Assembly (NCBI GenBank): GCA_913020705.1
Contig: CAJWBY010000117.1
Coordinates: forward strand, 1-15,471
Origin: an uncultured Colwellia sp.
GTDB lineage: Bacteria > Pseudomonadota > Gammaproteobacteria > Enterobacterales > Alteromonadaceae
Direction: 5' to 3'
DNA: 15,471 nt
Position numbers and translations under genes: made by a program. Of the stretch, positions 1-9,444 are shown in pieces (the first letter of the stretch is position 1; every line of letters starts with the position of its first letter). The notes under the pieces were generated by a model. It was not told the origin of the DNA and did not search any database. It saw only the letters and a list, made by a program, of their open reading frames with translations.

Positions 1-1221
<1,221 letters not shown>

Positions 1222-1244
1222 TTACTTTTGAAAGAATTGAAAAT

Positions 1245-1271
1245 ACAGGTTAATTTATTCAATTAACCTGT
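1245..1271 (-). terminator. hairpin between zipA and ligA, possible partial terminator
   Basis: An 11-bp perfect stem (1245-1255 with 1261-1271, ACAGGTTAATT and its complement) encloses a 5-base loop. On the minus strand it is followed only by ATTTTC, a short, imperfect U-tract. It lies 18 bases after the zipA stop, so it may end or attenuate zipA transcripts, or stabilise their 3' end, while letting some transcription into ligA. The structure is seen directly; termination is inferred. Confidence 0.5.
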
Positions 1272-1288
1272 CGGTGGTTTAGTTAACC

Positions 1289-2359
1289 TTAAGCTGAGGC
1301 TATTAAGTTTCTGCGCTCAAATTCACGAATTTTACTGGTGTAATGCTGCTCTGTTTGTTTGGTCATCACACTACGTTTGTCATCTAATAATTGACCGCCA
1401 AATTCTAAAGCCAACTGCTTAGCGGCATTTAACATTTGATCAAATACTACAGAAGCTTCACCGCAACTAGGTAATGTCATAAAGAGACTAATACCTTGTG
1501 TAGTAAAACTTTCCATATTGTCTAGATCAAATGTACCTGGGTTCATTATATTTGCTAAGCTGAAGGTAACTTTACCATTACCGGCATTGTCTTCATGACG
1601 ATGAAAGATGTTCATATCACCGTACTTCATGCCTAAGGTTAACAAAGTTGGTAAAAGTGCTGCGCCAGACATTTGTTGGCTTTCAGGCATAACGACTGAA
1701 ATAATCAGCACTTCAGGTTCGATATTTACTTTCTTACGCTTGGTCAGTACAGGATCTTTTTTAACTGATGAAGCACTTTTATTTACTGTGTCATCAAAGT
1801 TAAGCTCTATTTGATCTCGTTTAACAGGCGCTTTTTTAGCCACATAAGATGAAGCCTTTATTGTTGGTTTAGCTGCTGTTACTGGAGTTTGATAAAGGCT
1901 TTTTTCAACTTTTTTAACAACAGGTGCTTCTTCTGCTTTTACTTGTTCAAACAATGATTCTTCTTGTGCACGTAAATCAGGTACATTGTTTTCTTTATTA
2001 TTAGTCATTTTATCTAAAGAAGACATGTCGCCTAAGCTTGGTTCATTATCTTCTGCATTAAATTCTCGATATGAGCTCGCTTGCTCTTCATAATCACTCG
2101 AAGCAGGCATGGGGATTTCTTGATGCGAAACTTCGTCATTGAGTGGGTTTTCTACAACTCTAGGTTTGCTCACACCGTCTTGATCAAATCCTGAACCGTC
2201 AAAACCACGATGCGGTGTTTCAACGTTTTCATTATTAGATTTTGCTTTCAATTTGTATGGGTTTTTGTTTTTTCTAATCGTCCAAAAACCATGAACAAAT
2301 ATTGCAGTGATCACCACAGCACTAATAACAATTAATGCTGTTTTTAAATTATATTCCAT
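1289..2359 (-). CDS. zipA: cell division protein ZipA
   Basis: ZipA anchors the FtsZ ring to the inner membrane in gammaproteobacteria. The 356-residue product has the characteristic layout: an N-terminal membrane helix at about 7-26, the family-typical HGFWTIRKNK just after it (24-33), a long charged, Pro/Glu/Lys-containing linker (about 35-210), and a globular C-terminal FtsZ-binding domain at about 215-350. That domain includes the hydrophobic strands around VLIISVVMP (217-225) and a conserved-looking FSLANIMNPGTFDL (266-279). It is near the family's usual 330-370 residues. The ATG at 2359 has an AAAAGG ribosome site about 7 bases upstream. smc ends 61 bases before it on the same strand with no terminator, so the two are probably co-transcribed. 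The linker is poorly conserved in this family, so its composition says little. Confidence 0.96.
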   Translation of the reverse strand: MEYNLKTALIVISAVVITAIFVHGFWTIRKNKNPYKLKAKSNNENVETPHRGFDGSGFDQDGVSKPRVVENPLNDEVSHQEIPMPASSDYEEQASSYREFNAEDNEPSLGDMSSLDKMTNNKENNVPDLRAQEESLFEQVKAEEAPVVKKVEKSLYQTPVTAAKPTIKASSYVAKKAPVKRDQIELNFDDTVNKSASSVKKDPVLTKRKKVNIEPEVLIISVVMPESQQMSGAALLPTLLTLGMKYGDMNIFHRHEDNAGNGKVTFSLANIMNPGTFDLDNMESFTTQGISLFMTLPSCGEASVVFDQMLNAAKQLALEFGGQLLDDKRSVMTKQTEQHYTSKIREFERRNLIASA

Positions 2360-2420
2360 CGTATAACCTTTTATTATTCTACTTTCAGCTTTGTTTAGCT
2401 TTTACTTATTATTATTATTC

Positions 2421-5400
2421 TTATTCAAGTTCAGCCATTGCAATGGCCTCATCTATATCAACTGCTACCATTCTTGAAACGCCCGGCTCAAACATAGTTA
2501 CACCCGTTAACTGACTCGCCATTTCCATCGCTATTTTATTATGACTAATATAAATAAATTGTACGGTTTGAGACATTTCTCTAACCAAATTACAAAAACG
2601 GCTGACATTAGCGTCATCAAGTGGTGCATCTACTTCATCAAGCATACAAAATGGTGCTGGATTTAATCTAAAAATCGCGAACACTAATGATAATGCGGTC
2701 AGCGCTTTTTCGCCACCAGATAATAAATGAATCGTACTATTTTTTTTGCCTGGCGGTCTAGCCATAATAGTAACACCCGTTTCAAGCATATCATCATCTG
2801 TTAACGCTAAATATGCACTACCGCCACCAAATACTTTAGGAAATAATGCTTTGAGATCACTATTAATTTTTTCAAAAGTATCTTTAAACTTATGACGACT
2901 TTCTTTATCTATTTTAGCAATCGCTAATTCTAACGTATTAATGGCTTGGGTTAAATCTTCATCTTGTTGATCAAGGTATGTTTTTCGTTCAAATTGTATT
3001 TGATACTCATTAATAGCTGCTAAGTTTATTGCGCCTAATCGACCAATATCCTTTCCTAAATTCACAATATGAGCTTGCCATATCCCTTCTTTAGCCTGAG
3101 CAGGCATAGTTGCTTGTACAGCCAATAAGTTTTCTTGCATCTCGTTTAATTGTTCAAGTGCTGCATCTGCACGTAATCGATAACTTTCTGCCGTAAGATG
3201 CACAGCGTTGATTTGTTCTTTTTTATTATTTAATTTTTTAGTTATTTGCTGAACTTTTGACTCAGTTTCATTAATCAACGTTTGAGTATCCGTTGTATCA
3301 TGTTTGATTTTCTTTATCTCTTCATCAAGACTTGCTAAATCAATTAACCATGTTTGTAGTTTTTGCTCATCAATTTGTAACGGAGATGCACAATCTTCAA
3401 TGACCTTTTGATGCGTCAGTTGTTGTTCAGTCAATTGTTGAATACTTTCTTGTGCACGTGCTAATGACAACTTACCTTGAGATTGCTCATGTTTAGATTT
3501 TTCAATAATCAGTGCTTGCTGATGCTTTTTTTGATGAAAGTTCTGAGTACTTGCTTGGCTATCTTGAATTTTTCTTTGCAGACGTTCTTGTGCTGTACTG
3601 ATATCAATAAGCTGATTAGCATCATTTTTTGGTAATCGTTCTAGAGCGGACTCTTGCTCCAATAACATTTTACTGTTCTCAATCAATAAAGCGTCAAGGG
3701 CATTAAGTTCTTTTTGATATATAGCACTTTGTTTATCACGCTGTTGCAAAGCTTGGTTAATTAATGCTATTTGTTGTTTTAAAGATTGGTTTTGAGTTAA
3801 CGATTTATCGATAGCGCCTTTAAGTGACTTAGCCTTAATTATTAACGCTTCTTTATGATGAGTAAGCTGGGTTTCTTTGGCTAAGTTACTTGTTATATCG
3901 AGTTGTAATTGTGCAACTTTCTCTGATGTACGAGTTATACTATCGGTTAACTGAAGCATTGCATTTAGGTTATCTGCACTTCCTTTCCTCAAAAAGTACG
4001 TACTTAACCAAGTACCATCTTTGCAAATAACCGATTCATGATCTGCCAGTGTTAAAATCATTTTTTGCGCTTGTTGATAATCATCAGCGAGAAAAATAGT
4101 ATTTAAAAAGGTCGTAATCGCAGCAAGACCGTTAACCTTCTGGGCTAACGTTCCCGCTTTAGGAGTTACAGAAGAAAGAGGGGATATTTTATTGTTCTGT
4201 TCATTGAGCACTAAAAATAAAGGTTCTATGGTTAACGCTTCAGGAAAACGCTCAACCAACTCTCCCTGCAACCAATGATGTAATACTAACTCTGCACTTG
4301 CCTGCCACTCAGTTTCTACATTCAATAATTGATAAATTGAGCCCAAGGTATTGAACCCTTGTTCGGTTAGCCATTGTTTTTGTTTAAGGCTCCAATCAGC
4401 CTGTTCATTCTGTTGAATGGTGAACTGCTCTAACGATAAATTTAATGCTGAGGTCTCGCCATTATTCTGGGCTTGTTGTTGCGAAGTGAAGTTGATTTCT
4501 TTCGTTATATCGAGCAGTAAAATTTCATTATCTGCATATTGCTTTAACAACGTATTGTGCTGTTTTTCTTGCTCGAGTAGCTTTGATTGAACATCATTTA
4601 TGCTGATATTATTTTCACTGAGCTTTTCATCAAACAAGCTTGCTAATGAAAGTGTTAAAGATTGTTGTCGTTGTTGTTGTTGATTAATTTGTTCGCTTAA
4701 TTGAGATATTTTTTGTTTTACACCAATTTTTTGATCATTTAATTCTTTATGTTGCAATTGTATAGTTTGCCATTGTTGATGTTCACTGCGCTGTTGCGCT
4801 AAAAAATCATCTAGTTGTATTTGGCTTTCAGTTAATTGCTGCTCTATTAATTCGAGTTCTGGTTCATGCTCTGAAATATTCAACGTGCTTTGTTGTAGAT
4901 TTTTTTGCTCCACCAACACTAATTGTTGAGCATTAATTAGCTGTTGTTGTGTAACACTATTATCGTGTTGGGCTTTTTGTTTTTGTTGTTTTAAATGTTT
5001 GATGTTTTGCTCTGCACGAGCTATATTATTACTTAATAATAATTTTGTCTGATGAAGGTCACCGCTAGATTCTCCACCTATAGTCATTTGCTGCTTAGCA
5101 TTAAACAATTGGATGTCGATTTGTTTTTGTGCAACCACCAACGCTTCAATTTCAGTTTGGTATTTACTCACTTGCTCTTTTTGTTGATTAGCCTGTAGAT
5201 CAAACTTTTGCCATTTCAAAACGGTAAACTCAGCGCGATATTTTCGCTCTTTGGTTTTCAATGTTTTAAAACGCTTTGCCGCTTCTGCTTGTTGGTGTAA
5301 TTTATCAATTTGCAAGCCAAGTTCGACACGGATATCGTTTAAGCGTTCAAGATTTTCTCGTGTATGACGAATTCTATTTTCAGTATCTCGACGGCGTTCT

Positions 5401-5921
5401 TTATATTTTGAAATTCCCGCAGCTTCTTCAATGAAAACCCGTAACTCTTGAGGTTTTGATTCAATAAGTTTTGAGATAGTACCCTGCTCGATAATCGCAT
5501 AACTACGAGGACCGAGGCCGGTACCAAGGAAGATGTCCGTAATATCGCGACGACGACATTTAGTGCCGTTTAAATAATAGGTATTTTGACTATCTCGGTT
5601 GATCACACGTCGAATTGATACTTGATTACGGTCTGCCATATTCCCTTGAATACGACCGTCAACATTATCAAATAACAGTTCAACCGATGCCTGTCCTACC
5701 GGTTTACGCGTAGCTGCACCATTAAAAATAACATCGGTCATCGCATCGCCACGTAAGTTTTTTGCAGAGCTCTCACCCAGCACCCAACGAACAGCGTCAA
5801 TAATATTAGATTTCCCACAACCATTTGGTCCAACGATAGCAGTCATTTGTTGTTCAAATGGCACTTTGGTTGGATCGACAAACGATTTAAAACCCGCTAG
5901 TTTTATATGCTTTAAACGCAT
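2421..5921 (-). CDS. smc: chromosome segregation protein SMC
   Basis: SMC is the ATPase of the bacterial SMC-ScpAB condensin, which extrudes and organises chromosomal DNA. The 1166-residue protein shows all expected parts: head half with Walker A GPNGCGKSN (31-39), a long Gln-rich coiled coil (about 170-500), a hinge (about 520-650), the returning coiled coil (about 660-1000), and the second head half with signature LSGGEK (1067-1072) and Walker B FCMLDE (1091-1096, with the catalytic Glu1096). Length is normal for the family. The hinge begins TLGSIYQLL and contains DGTWLSTYFLRKG, but I do not see the Gly-rich hinge segment of Bacillus-type SMC. The start ATG at 5921 is preceded by AAAGG about 12 bases away. 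It heads the smc-zipA-ligA cluster and is divergent from cysZ. Enterobacteria and vibrios use MukBEF instead, so its presence fits Alteromonadales. A partner ScpAB is not in the window. Confidence 0.97.
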   Translation of the reverse strand: MRLKHIKLAGFKSFVDPTKVPFEQQMTAIVGPNGCGKSNIIDAVRWVLGESSAKNLRGDAMTDVIFNGAATRKPVGQASVELLFDNVDGRIQGNMADRNQVSIRRVINRDSQNTYYLNGTKCRRRDITDIFLGTGLGPRSYAIIEQGTISKLIESKPQELRVFIEEAAGISKYKERRRDTENRIRHTRENLERLNDIRVELGLQIDKLHQQAEAAKRFKTLKTKERKYRAEFTVLKWQKFDLQANQQKEQVSKYQTEIEALVVAQKQIDIQLFNAKQQMTIGGESSGDLHQTKLLLSNNIARAEQNIKHLKQQKQKAQHDNSVTQQQLINAQQLVLVEQKNLQQSTLNISEHEPELELIEQQLTESQIQLDDFLAQQRSEHQQWQTIQLQHKELNDQKIGVKQKISQLSEQINQQQQRQQSLTLSLASLFDEKLSENNISINDVQSKLLEQEKQHNTLLKQYADNEILLLDITKEINFTSQQQAQNNGETSALNLSLEQFTIQQNEQADWSLKQKQWLTEQGFNTLGSIYQLLNVETEWQASAELVLHHWLQGELVERFPEALTIEPLFLVLNEQNNKISPLSSVTPKAGTLAQKVNGLAAITTFLNTIFLADDYQQAQKMILTLADHESVICKDGTWLSTYFLRKGSADNLNAMLQLTDSITRTSEKVAQLQLDITSNLAKETQLTHHKEALIIKAKSLKGAIDKSLTQNQSLKQQIALINQALQQRDKQSAIYQKELNALDALLIENSKMLLEQESALERLPKNDANQLIDISTAQERLQRKIQDSQASTQNFHQKKHQQALIIEKSKHEQSQGKLSLARAQESIQQLTEQQLTHQKVIEDCASPLQIDEQKLQTWLIDLASLDEEIKKIKHDTTDTQTLINETESKVQQITKKLNNKKEQINAVHLTAESYRLRADAALEQLNEMQENLLAVQATMPAQAKEGIWQAHIVNLGKDIGRLGAINLAAINEYQIQFERKTYLDQQDEDLTQAINTLELAIAKIDKESRHKFKDTFEKINSDLKALFPKVFGGGSAYLALTDDDMLETGVTIMARPPGKKNSTIHLLSGGEKALTALSLVFAIFRLNPAPFCMLDEVDAPLDDANVSRFCNLVREMSQTVQFIYISHNKIAMEMASQLTGVTMFEPGVSRMVAVDIDEAIAMAELE

Positions 5922-5970
5922 AAAGTGGAGAAACCTTTTATGTTATATTCTAATTTTTCTTAACAGGAAA

Positions 5971-6000
5971 ATTTTACCAGAATTATCTATATTTTGTAAC
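5971..6000 (-). promoter_or_regulatory. candidate promoter for smc-zipA-ligA
   Basis: On the minus strand, GTTACA (5995-6000, 4 of 6 to the -35 consensus) is followed after 18 bases by TAAAAT (5971-5976, 5 of 6 to the -10), itself preceded by TGG as in an extended -10. Transcription would begin around 5964, about 43 bases before the smc ATG. Read by eye in a very AT-rich region, so only moderately reliable. Confidence 0.4.
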
Positions 6001-6032
6001 ATGAAACATCTGTTCTATTTATGAATATATTC

Positions 6033-6038
6033 TATAAT
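6033..6038 (+). promoter_or_regulatory. candidate -10 element for cysZ
   Basis: A perfect TATAAT hexamer sits 37 bases before the cysZ ATG, in the 154-base divergent gap with smc. No good -35 is found 16-18 bases upstream (CTGTTC lies at the 17-base spacing), so an activator may be required or the site may be fortuitous. A weak ribosome site, AAGGA, lies at 6059-6063, about 12 bases before the ATG. Confidence 0.35.
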
Positions 6039-6075
6039 CACAGTTAAAACAGCGTGTAAGGATAAAAAACGACCA

Positions 6076-6834
6076 ATGAATACAAATATTAATCAGCCGT
6101 TAGCTAACAGTGGCGCAGGTTATTTTATCAAAGGATTTGAACTCGTCAGAAAAAAAGGCATTCGTCGGTTTGTTTTGATACCACTATTCGTCAATTTGGT
6201 TTTGTTTAGTTTCGCTTTTTATCGCTTGTTCTTAGAACTAGACACTTATATGTCTATGTTAGATAACTGGGTGCCAGATTGGCTTTCTTGGTTAAGTACC
6301 TTTTTATGGCCCATCGCTTTTCTCTTTTTTTTAGTGATGTTTTCATTTGTTTTTAGTGCTGTAGCAAATTGGATTGCAGCCCCTTTTAATGGTTTATTAT
6401 CAGAGAAGATGGAACTATTACTCTGTGGTAAAACTATTCCTCCAGCTTCAACAATGGATGTAATAAAAGATGTACCCCGATTGCTTTCTAGGGAATGGTG
6501 TAAATTACGTTATTATCTGCCTCGCGCTTTAGGTTTTTTTATTCTTTATTGGATATTGCCTGTTATAGGCCAAGTGCTATGGTTTCTTTTTTTAGCATGG
6601 ATGATGGCGGTTCAATATAAAGATTACCCTTTTGATAACCATAAAATTAACTTTGATGAAATGCGTTACGCCCTCAAGCAGAAACAAGGATTAAGCTATG
6701 GTTTTGGCATCACTACCGCATTATTTTCAATGATCCCTATTATTAATTTAGTTGTGATGCCTGTTGCTATTTGCGGAGCCACGGCACTATGGGTTGACCA
6801 CTATCGTGATGATTTTGTTGACCGTTCAGGTTAA
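6076..6834 (+). CDS. cysZ: sulfate transporter CysZ
   Basis: CysZ is an inner-membrane protein that takes up sulfate for cysteine synthesis. The 252-residue product matches the family length and has four strongly hydrophobic regions at about 31-52, 75-103, 150-178 and 208-238. It carries the family-typical APFNGLLSE (102-110) after the second hydrophobic region and YKDYPFDNH (181-189) after the third. The ATG at 6076 is the natural start; the Shine-Dalgarno-like AAGGA is rather distant. The gene is divergent from smc, and cysZ next to zipA is conserved in E. coli, which supports the name. No cys regulon gene is adjacent, and I saw no convincing CysB site. There is no clear terminator after the stop; the next gene follows 158 bases later on the same strand. 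Confidence 0.93.
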   Translation: MNTNINQPLANSGAGYFIKGFELVRKKGIRRFVLIPLFVNLVLFSFAFYRLFLELDTYMSMLDNWVPDWLSWLSTFLWPIAFLFFLVMFSFVFSAVANWIAAPFNGLLSEKMELLLCGKTIPPASTMDVIKDVPRLLSREWCKLRYYLPRALGFFILYWILPVIGQVLWFLFLAWMMAVQYKDYPFDNHKINFDEMRYALKQKQGLSYGFGITTALFSMIPIINLVVMPVAICGATALWVDHYRDDFVDRSG

Positions 6835-6992
6835 TTAATTATTAATCATATAGTTATTGATATTTATACAATTAGATGATTAATAAACCTGTTGCTATTT
6901 ATTAATTAAACAATGGATTAATACGCATAAATTTCAAATTGCTAAAAATAACCTTGATAGTTACGTTTCAACAAACTAAATTGAGGAGAATC
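6835..6992. other. AT-rich spacer between cysZ and the exported-protein gene
   Basis: This 158-base gap is extremely AT-rich. An 11-bp perfect inverted repeat (TTATTAATCAT at 6839-6849 and its complement at 6876-6886) encloses a 26-base loop, too large and without a U-tract for a standard terminator. No promoter with both elements well placed was found, though the gene beyond probably has one here. The clearest functional site is the ribosome binding site GAGGAG at 6983-6988. Confidence 0.5.
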
Positions 6993-7397
6993 ATGAAAGG
7001 ATCAAAATCTATGTTTAACAATTTCGCTTCAAAAACATACAAAAAATCAGCTTCTTCATTTAGTGCAATTTTGTTGGCTTGTACTTTGTTAAACGTCAAC
7101 TTGGCCGTTGCGGATGAAAAAGTTATCGTAACAATTCCAACCATGAGTGACGCACGTATTTTTGCCGAATTTAAAGATGAAATTCCTGCGGTGGTTAATT
7201 ACTTTTCTAAAAGTACGGAAGAAGATATTATTTCTTTCTATCAAAAAGAGTACGGTCAACCGTTAGGGCAAGAGAGAAAGCGTGGCCGTTTAACGTTAAA
7301 TTTCAATCAAGAAATGCAGAGTATTCGTGTGGTTATTTCACATCAAAACAACATGAGACAAGTCGATGTGATTGTTGAAGATAGTTCGAATAAATAA
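6993..7397 (+). CDS. small exported protein of unknown function
   Basis: I do not recognise a named family. The product is 134 residues when started at the ATG at 6993, chosen because GAGGAG lies 4 bases upstream; the same frame stays open to 6939 without a comparable site. Residues 1-40 look like a long Sec signal peptide: a Lys-rich N region (up to about residue 18), a hydrophobic core around SAILLACTLLNVNLAVA, and likely cleavage after AVA (38-40). The mature part (about 94 residues) has no cysteine and no membrane segment. It contains a segment predicted to be helical (about 56-88, ARIFAEF to SFYQKEYG), then a basic QERKRGRL (93-100) and two likely beta strands (LTLNF; IRVVISHQ), ending QVDVIVED. 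It is probably a soluble periplasmic protein. Neighbours (cysZ upstream, aminopeptidase convergent) give no functional hint. Confidence 0.8.
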   Translation: MKGSKSMFNNFASKTYKKSASSFSAILLACTLLNVNLAVADEKVIVTIPTMSDARIFAEFKDEIPAVVNYFSKSTEEDIISFYQKEYGQPLGQERKRGRLTLNFNQEMQSIRVVISHQNNMRQVDVIVEDSSNK

Positions 7398-7426
7398 CTG
7401 AAAAAACATGTGAACAATTAGTATAA

Positions 7427-7462
7427 AAAACGCCACGCTAATAAATTTTAGTGTGGCGTTTT
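7427..7462. terminator. bidirectional rho-independent terminator
   Basis: A 14-bp stem (7427-7440 with 7449-7462, core AACGCCACGCT and AGTGTGGCGTT, one wobble pair) with an 8-base loop is flanked by A-tract and T-tract. It lies between the convergent exported-protein gene (stop at 7397) and the aminopeptidase gene (stop at 7492), so it can serve both. Confidence 0.88.
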
Positions 7463-7491
7463 CATTTCAAAAAGCGAATATATAAAGTTGA

Positions 7492-9342
7492 TTACTTACC
7501 TTTTAGAACTCCATCAATAGTACCTTGAGCTAAACCGTGATAACCCGGACGTGCTTTTGCGTAAACTTCAAGTGCCCAAGCTTTTCCTTCAGGTGTTTCA
7601 GCTAGCGCTTTATACAGCGGTACAATTAATTTACGTCGACCAATTGAAATCAAGTATTTTGACATCGCAGGATAAACCGTATCGTAGCCAGTTCTTAATG
7701 CTAATAAATACCATGCATGAGCAATTTCAGCATTAGTACTTGAAGTTAAATTAAAGGCTTTATCAAGTGCGCTCATTCGCTCAGTAGGTAATGTTACAGG
7801 TAAGTTATTAATAAAGTGCAACCATTCATGAAGTGTCCATGCTTTAGTAGGTAATTTAGCTAAAGTTATCTCATCACCAACTAAACGATTAATAAGGCCA
7901 TCGATAGTCGTAAATGCACTTGATGTTGGCTTAGGCGCATAACTTGGTAAACCTTGCTCATATATCCATTCATTTACTTCTTCATCACTTACAATATTTG
8001 GGTATTTATGTGTGAGATTATTCTTTAAATATATAACAAAATTAGTAGTTCCTAAGCTTTCAAAAGCATGACTATTAAAATAATCTAGAATAAATAAGTC
8101 AAATTTTTCACGACCAAATTTAGCTTCTAAAAACATTAAAAATAATTGACCTTTAACATAAGGCACCCCAGAAAAGGCATCATCTGGATCTCGTCCTTTC
8201 AGATCTATATAAAGCTGAGTATCACCAGGGGGTAATTCTGCAATTTCATAGTTTAAATCTTGTGCACCAAGCGCTTGTTCCATTACAGCTCTGTCTTCAC
8301 CAAATACAGCTTCCATAATGCGGTTTTCAACATAACTGGTGAAGCCTTCGTTTAACCATAGGTCTCGCCAGCTTTCATTGGTAACTAAATTACCAGACCA
8401 AGAGTGAGCAAGTTCATGAGCAATTAAGTTAACTAAACTTTTATCACCTGCGATAACGGTTGGCGTAATAAAAGACAAACGTGGGTTTTCCATACCACCA
8501 AAAGGAAAGCTAGGCGGTAAAATGAGTAAATCATAACGACCCCAACGATAAGGTCCAAATAATTTTTCAGACTCATCAATCATCGCTTGAGTATCATCAA
8601 ATTCAGCAACTGCGGCATCTAAAATACTTGCTTCAGCATAAATTCCGGTTTGCTTGCTCATTGACTTAAATTGCAAATCACCTGCGCCAATCGCAATCAA
8701 ATATGGTGGAATAGCTTGAGGCATGCTAAAGAAATAATCACCATCACGAGCAGTATCAGGTTCATTGTTTGCGCTCATTACAGCTAATAAATTATCCGGA
8801 GTGGTTATACGTGCTGTATAAGTTACACGTACACTTGGTGTGTCTTGTACGGGGATCCATGAACGAGCATGAATCGCTTGATTTTGACTAAAGAGAAAAG
8901 GATGCTTTTTACCCGCTGTTTGCTCTGGAGATAGCCACTGTAAACCTGACGCTTTTTCAGTAGATTGATAATAAATACGAACTTTCTGTGCTTTAAATGT
9001 ATTGTTAATGGTCAGTTTGGAACCTAAAACGCTTTCACGTTCATCAAGTTTAAAACTTACACCACGCCATTGGCCTGAGGTTGTTTGCGCCATAATACGG
9101 TGGATAATCAAATCACGCGTATCAAGAATAATCGGCTTCGACGTTTTGCTTAACCAGTCTAATGATAATTCAGCAAAGCCCGAAAGCGACTTCTCATCAA
9201 AGTTAACCGCTAGGTCTAAATATATATGGGTTGTTTTTACTTGGTCGTAATTAGCATAAGTATATGCATCATTAGTTTTTGCCAAACTGGTAAAGCTTGT
9301 TAAAACCAACAAAGCGAATAACGATTTAAACAATGGTCGCAT
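7492..9342 (-). CDS. exported M1-family aminopeptidase, LTA4-hydrolase-like
   Basis: A zinc metallo-aminopeptidase that removes N-terminal residues from peptides, probably in the periplasm or outside the cell. With the ATG at 9342 the product is 616 residues. Residues 1-21 form a signal peptide ending SLA. The exopeptidase motif GGMEN is at 282-286, the zinc site HELAH at 309-313 and the third zinc ligand in NEGF at Glu332. The stretch around these motifs and the later C-terminal helical region resemble the leukotriene-A4-hydrolase/ColAP branch of M1 rather than the much longer E. coli PepN. ColAP is the cold-active aminopeptidase described from Colwellia psychrerythraea. The frame is open to 9402, but that extension would run through the motY terminator and place 20 residues before the signal peptide, so it is rejected. 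GGAT lies about 10 bases before the chosen ATG. The promoter is unclear. Confidence 0.93.
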   Translation of the reverse strand: MRPLFKSLFALLVLTSFTSLAKTNDAYTYANYDQVKTTHIYLDLAVNFDEKSLSGFAELSLDWLSKTSKPIILDTRDLIIHRIMAQTTSGQWRGVSFKLDERESVLGSKLTINNTFKAQKVRIYYQSTEKASGLQWLSPEQTAGKKHPFLFSQNQAIHARSWIPVQDTPSVRVTYTARITTPDNLLAVMSANNEPDTARDGDYFFSMPQAIPPYLIAIGAGDLQFKSMSKQTGIYAEASILDAAVAEFDDTQAMIDESEKLFGPYRWGRYDLLILPPSFPFGGMENPRLSFITPTVIAGDKSLVNLIAHELAHSWSGNLVTNESWRDLWLNEGFTSYVENRIMEAVFGEDRAVMEQALGAQDLNYEIAELPPGDTQLYIDLKGRDPDDAFSGVPYVKGQLFLMFLEAKFGREKFDLFILDYFNSHAFESLGTTNFVIYLKNNLTHKYPNIVSDEEVNEWIYEQGLPSYAPKPTSSAFTTIDGLINRLVGDEITLAKLPTKAWTLHEWLHFINNLPVTLPTERMSALDKAFNLTSSTNAEIAHAWYLLALRTGYDTVYPAMSKYLISIGRRKLIVPLYKALAETPEGKAWALEVYAKARPGYHGLAQGTIDGVLKGK

Positions 9343-9354
9343 TATAGAAGATCC

Positions 9355-9399
9355 AATAAAAAAATAGGCTGGTAGATTAAGATAACCTACCAGCCTATT
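9355..9399 (-). terminator. rho-independent terminator of motY
   Basis: A 13-bp perfect stem (9363-9375 with 9387-9399, AATAGGCTGGTAG and its complement) with an 11-base loop is followed on the minus strand by seven T residues. It sits 46 bases after the motY stop and ends only about 13 bases before the aminopeptidase ATG. This is the strongest terminator in the window. Confidence 0.93.
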
Positions 9400-9444
9400 C
9401 AACTGATTATTGATAAAATATATTTTTTAACAGTAAATTCGTCT

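Noticed and set aside
1608..1814. Short open frame antisense to zipA
   Set aside because: It lies within a well-supported gene on the other strand, has no ribosome site and no recognisable protein features. The same applies to short frames at 5339-5527, 7551-7736, 9002-9250, 9451-9672, 10295-10477, 10370-10624 and 10576-10812.
2406..2420. ATT trinucleotide run between zipA and smc
   Set aside because: Only about five units in a very AT-rich spacer; no sign of a regulatory or variable repeat.
4662..4682. Gln-codon run in smc as a possible expandable repeat
   Set aside because: It encodes a short QQQQRQQ in a Gln-rich coiled coil with mixed codons; coiled-coil composition explains it.
6839..6886. 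11-bp inverted repeat after cysZ as a terminator
   Set aside because: The stem is all but pure AT, the loop is 26 bases and no U-tract follows. In such AT-rich DNA it can arise by chance.
7072..7084. Lipobox (LLAC) in the exported protein, making it a lipoprotein
   Set aside because: The hydrophobic core continues past the cysteine to a good AVA cleavage site, and Leu just two before Cys is unusual for a lipobox.
9343..9402. Longer N-terminus for the aminopeptidase
   Set aside because: The extra 20 codons overlap the motY terminator hairpin and would precede the signal peptide; the ATG at 9342 gives a normal signal sequence.
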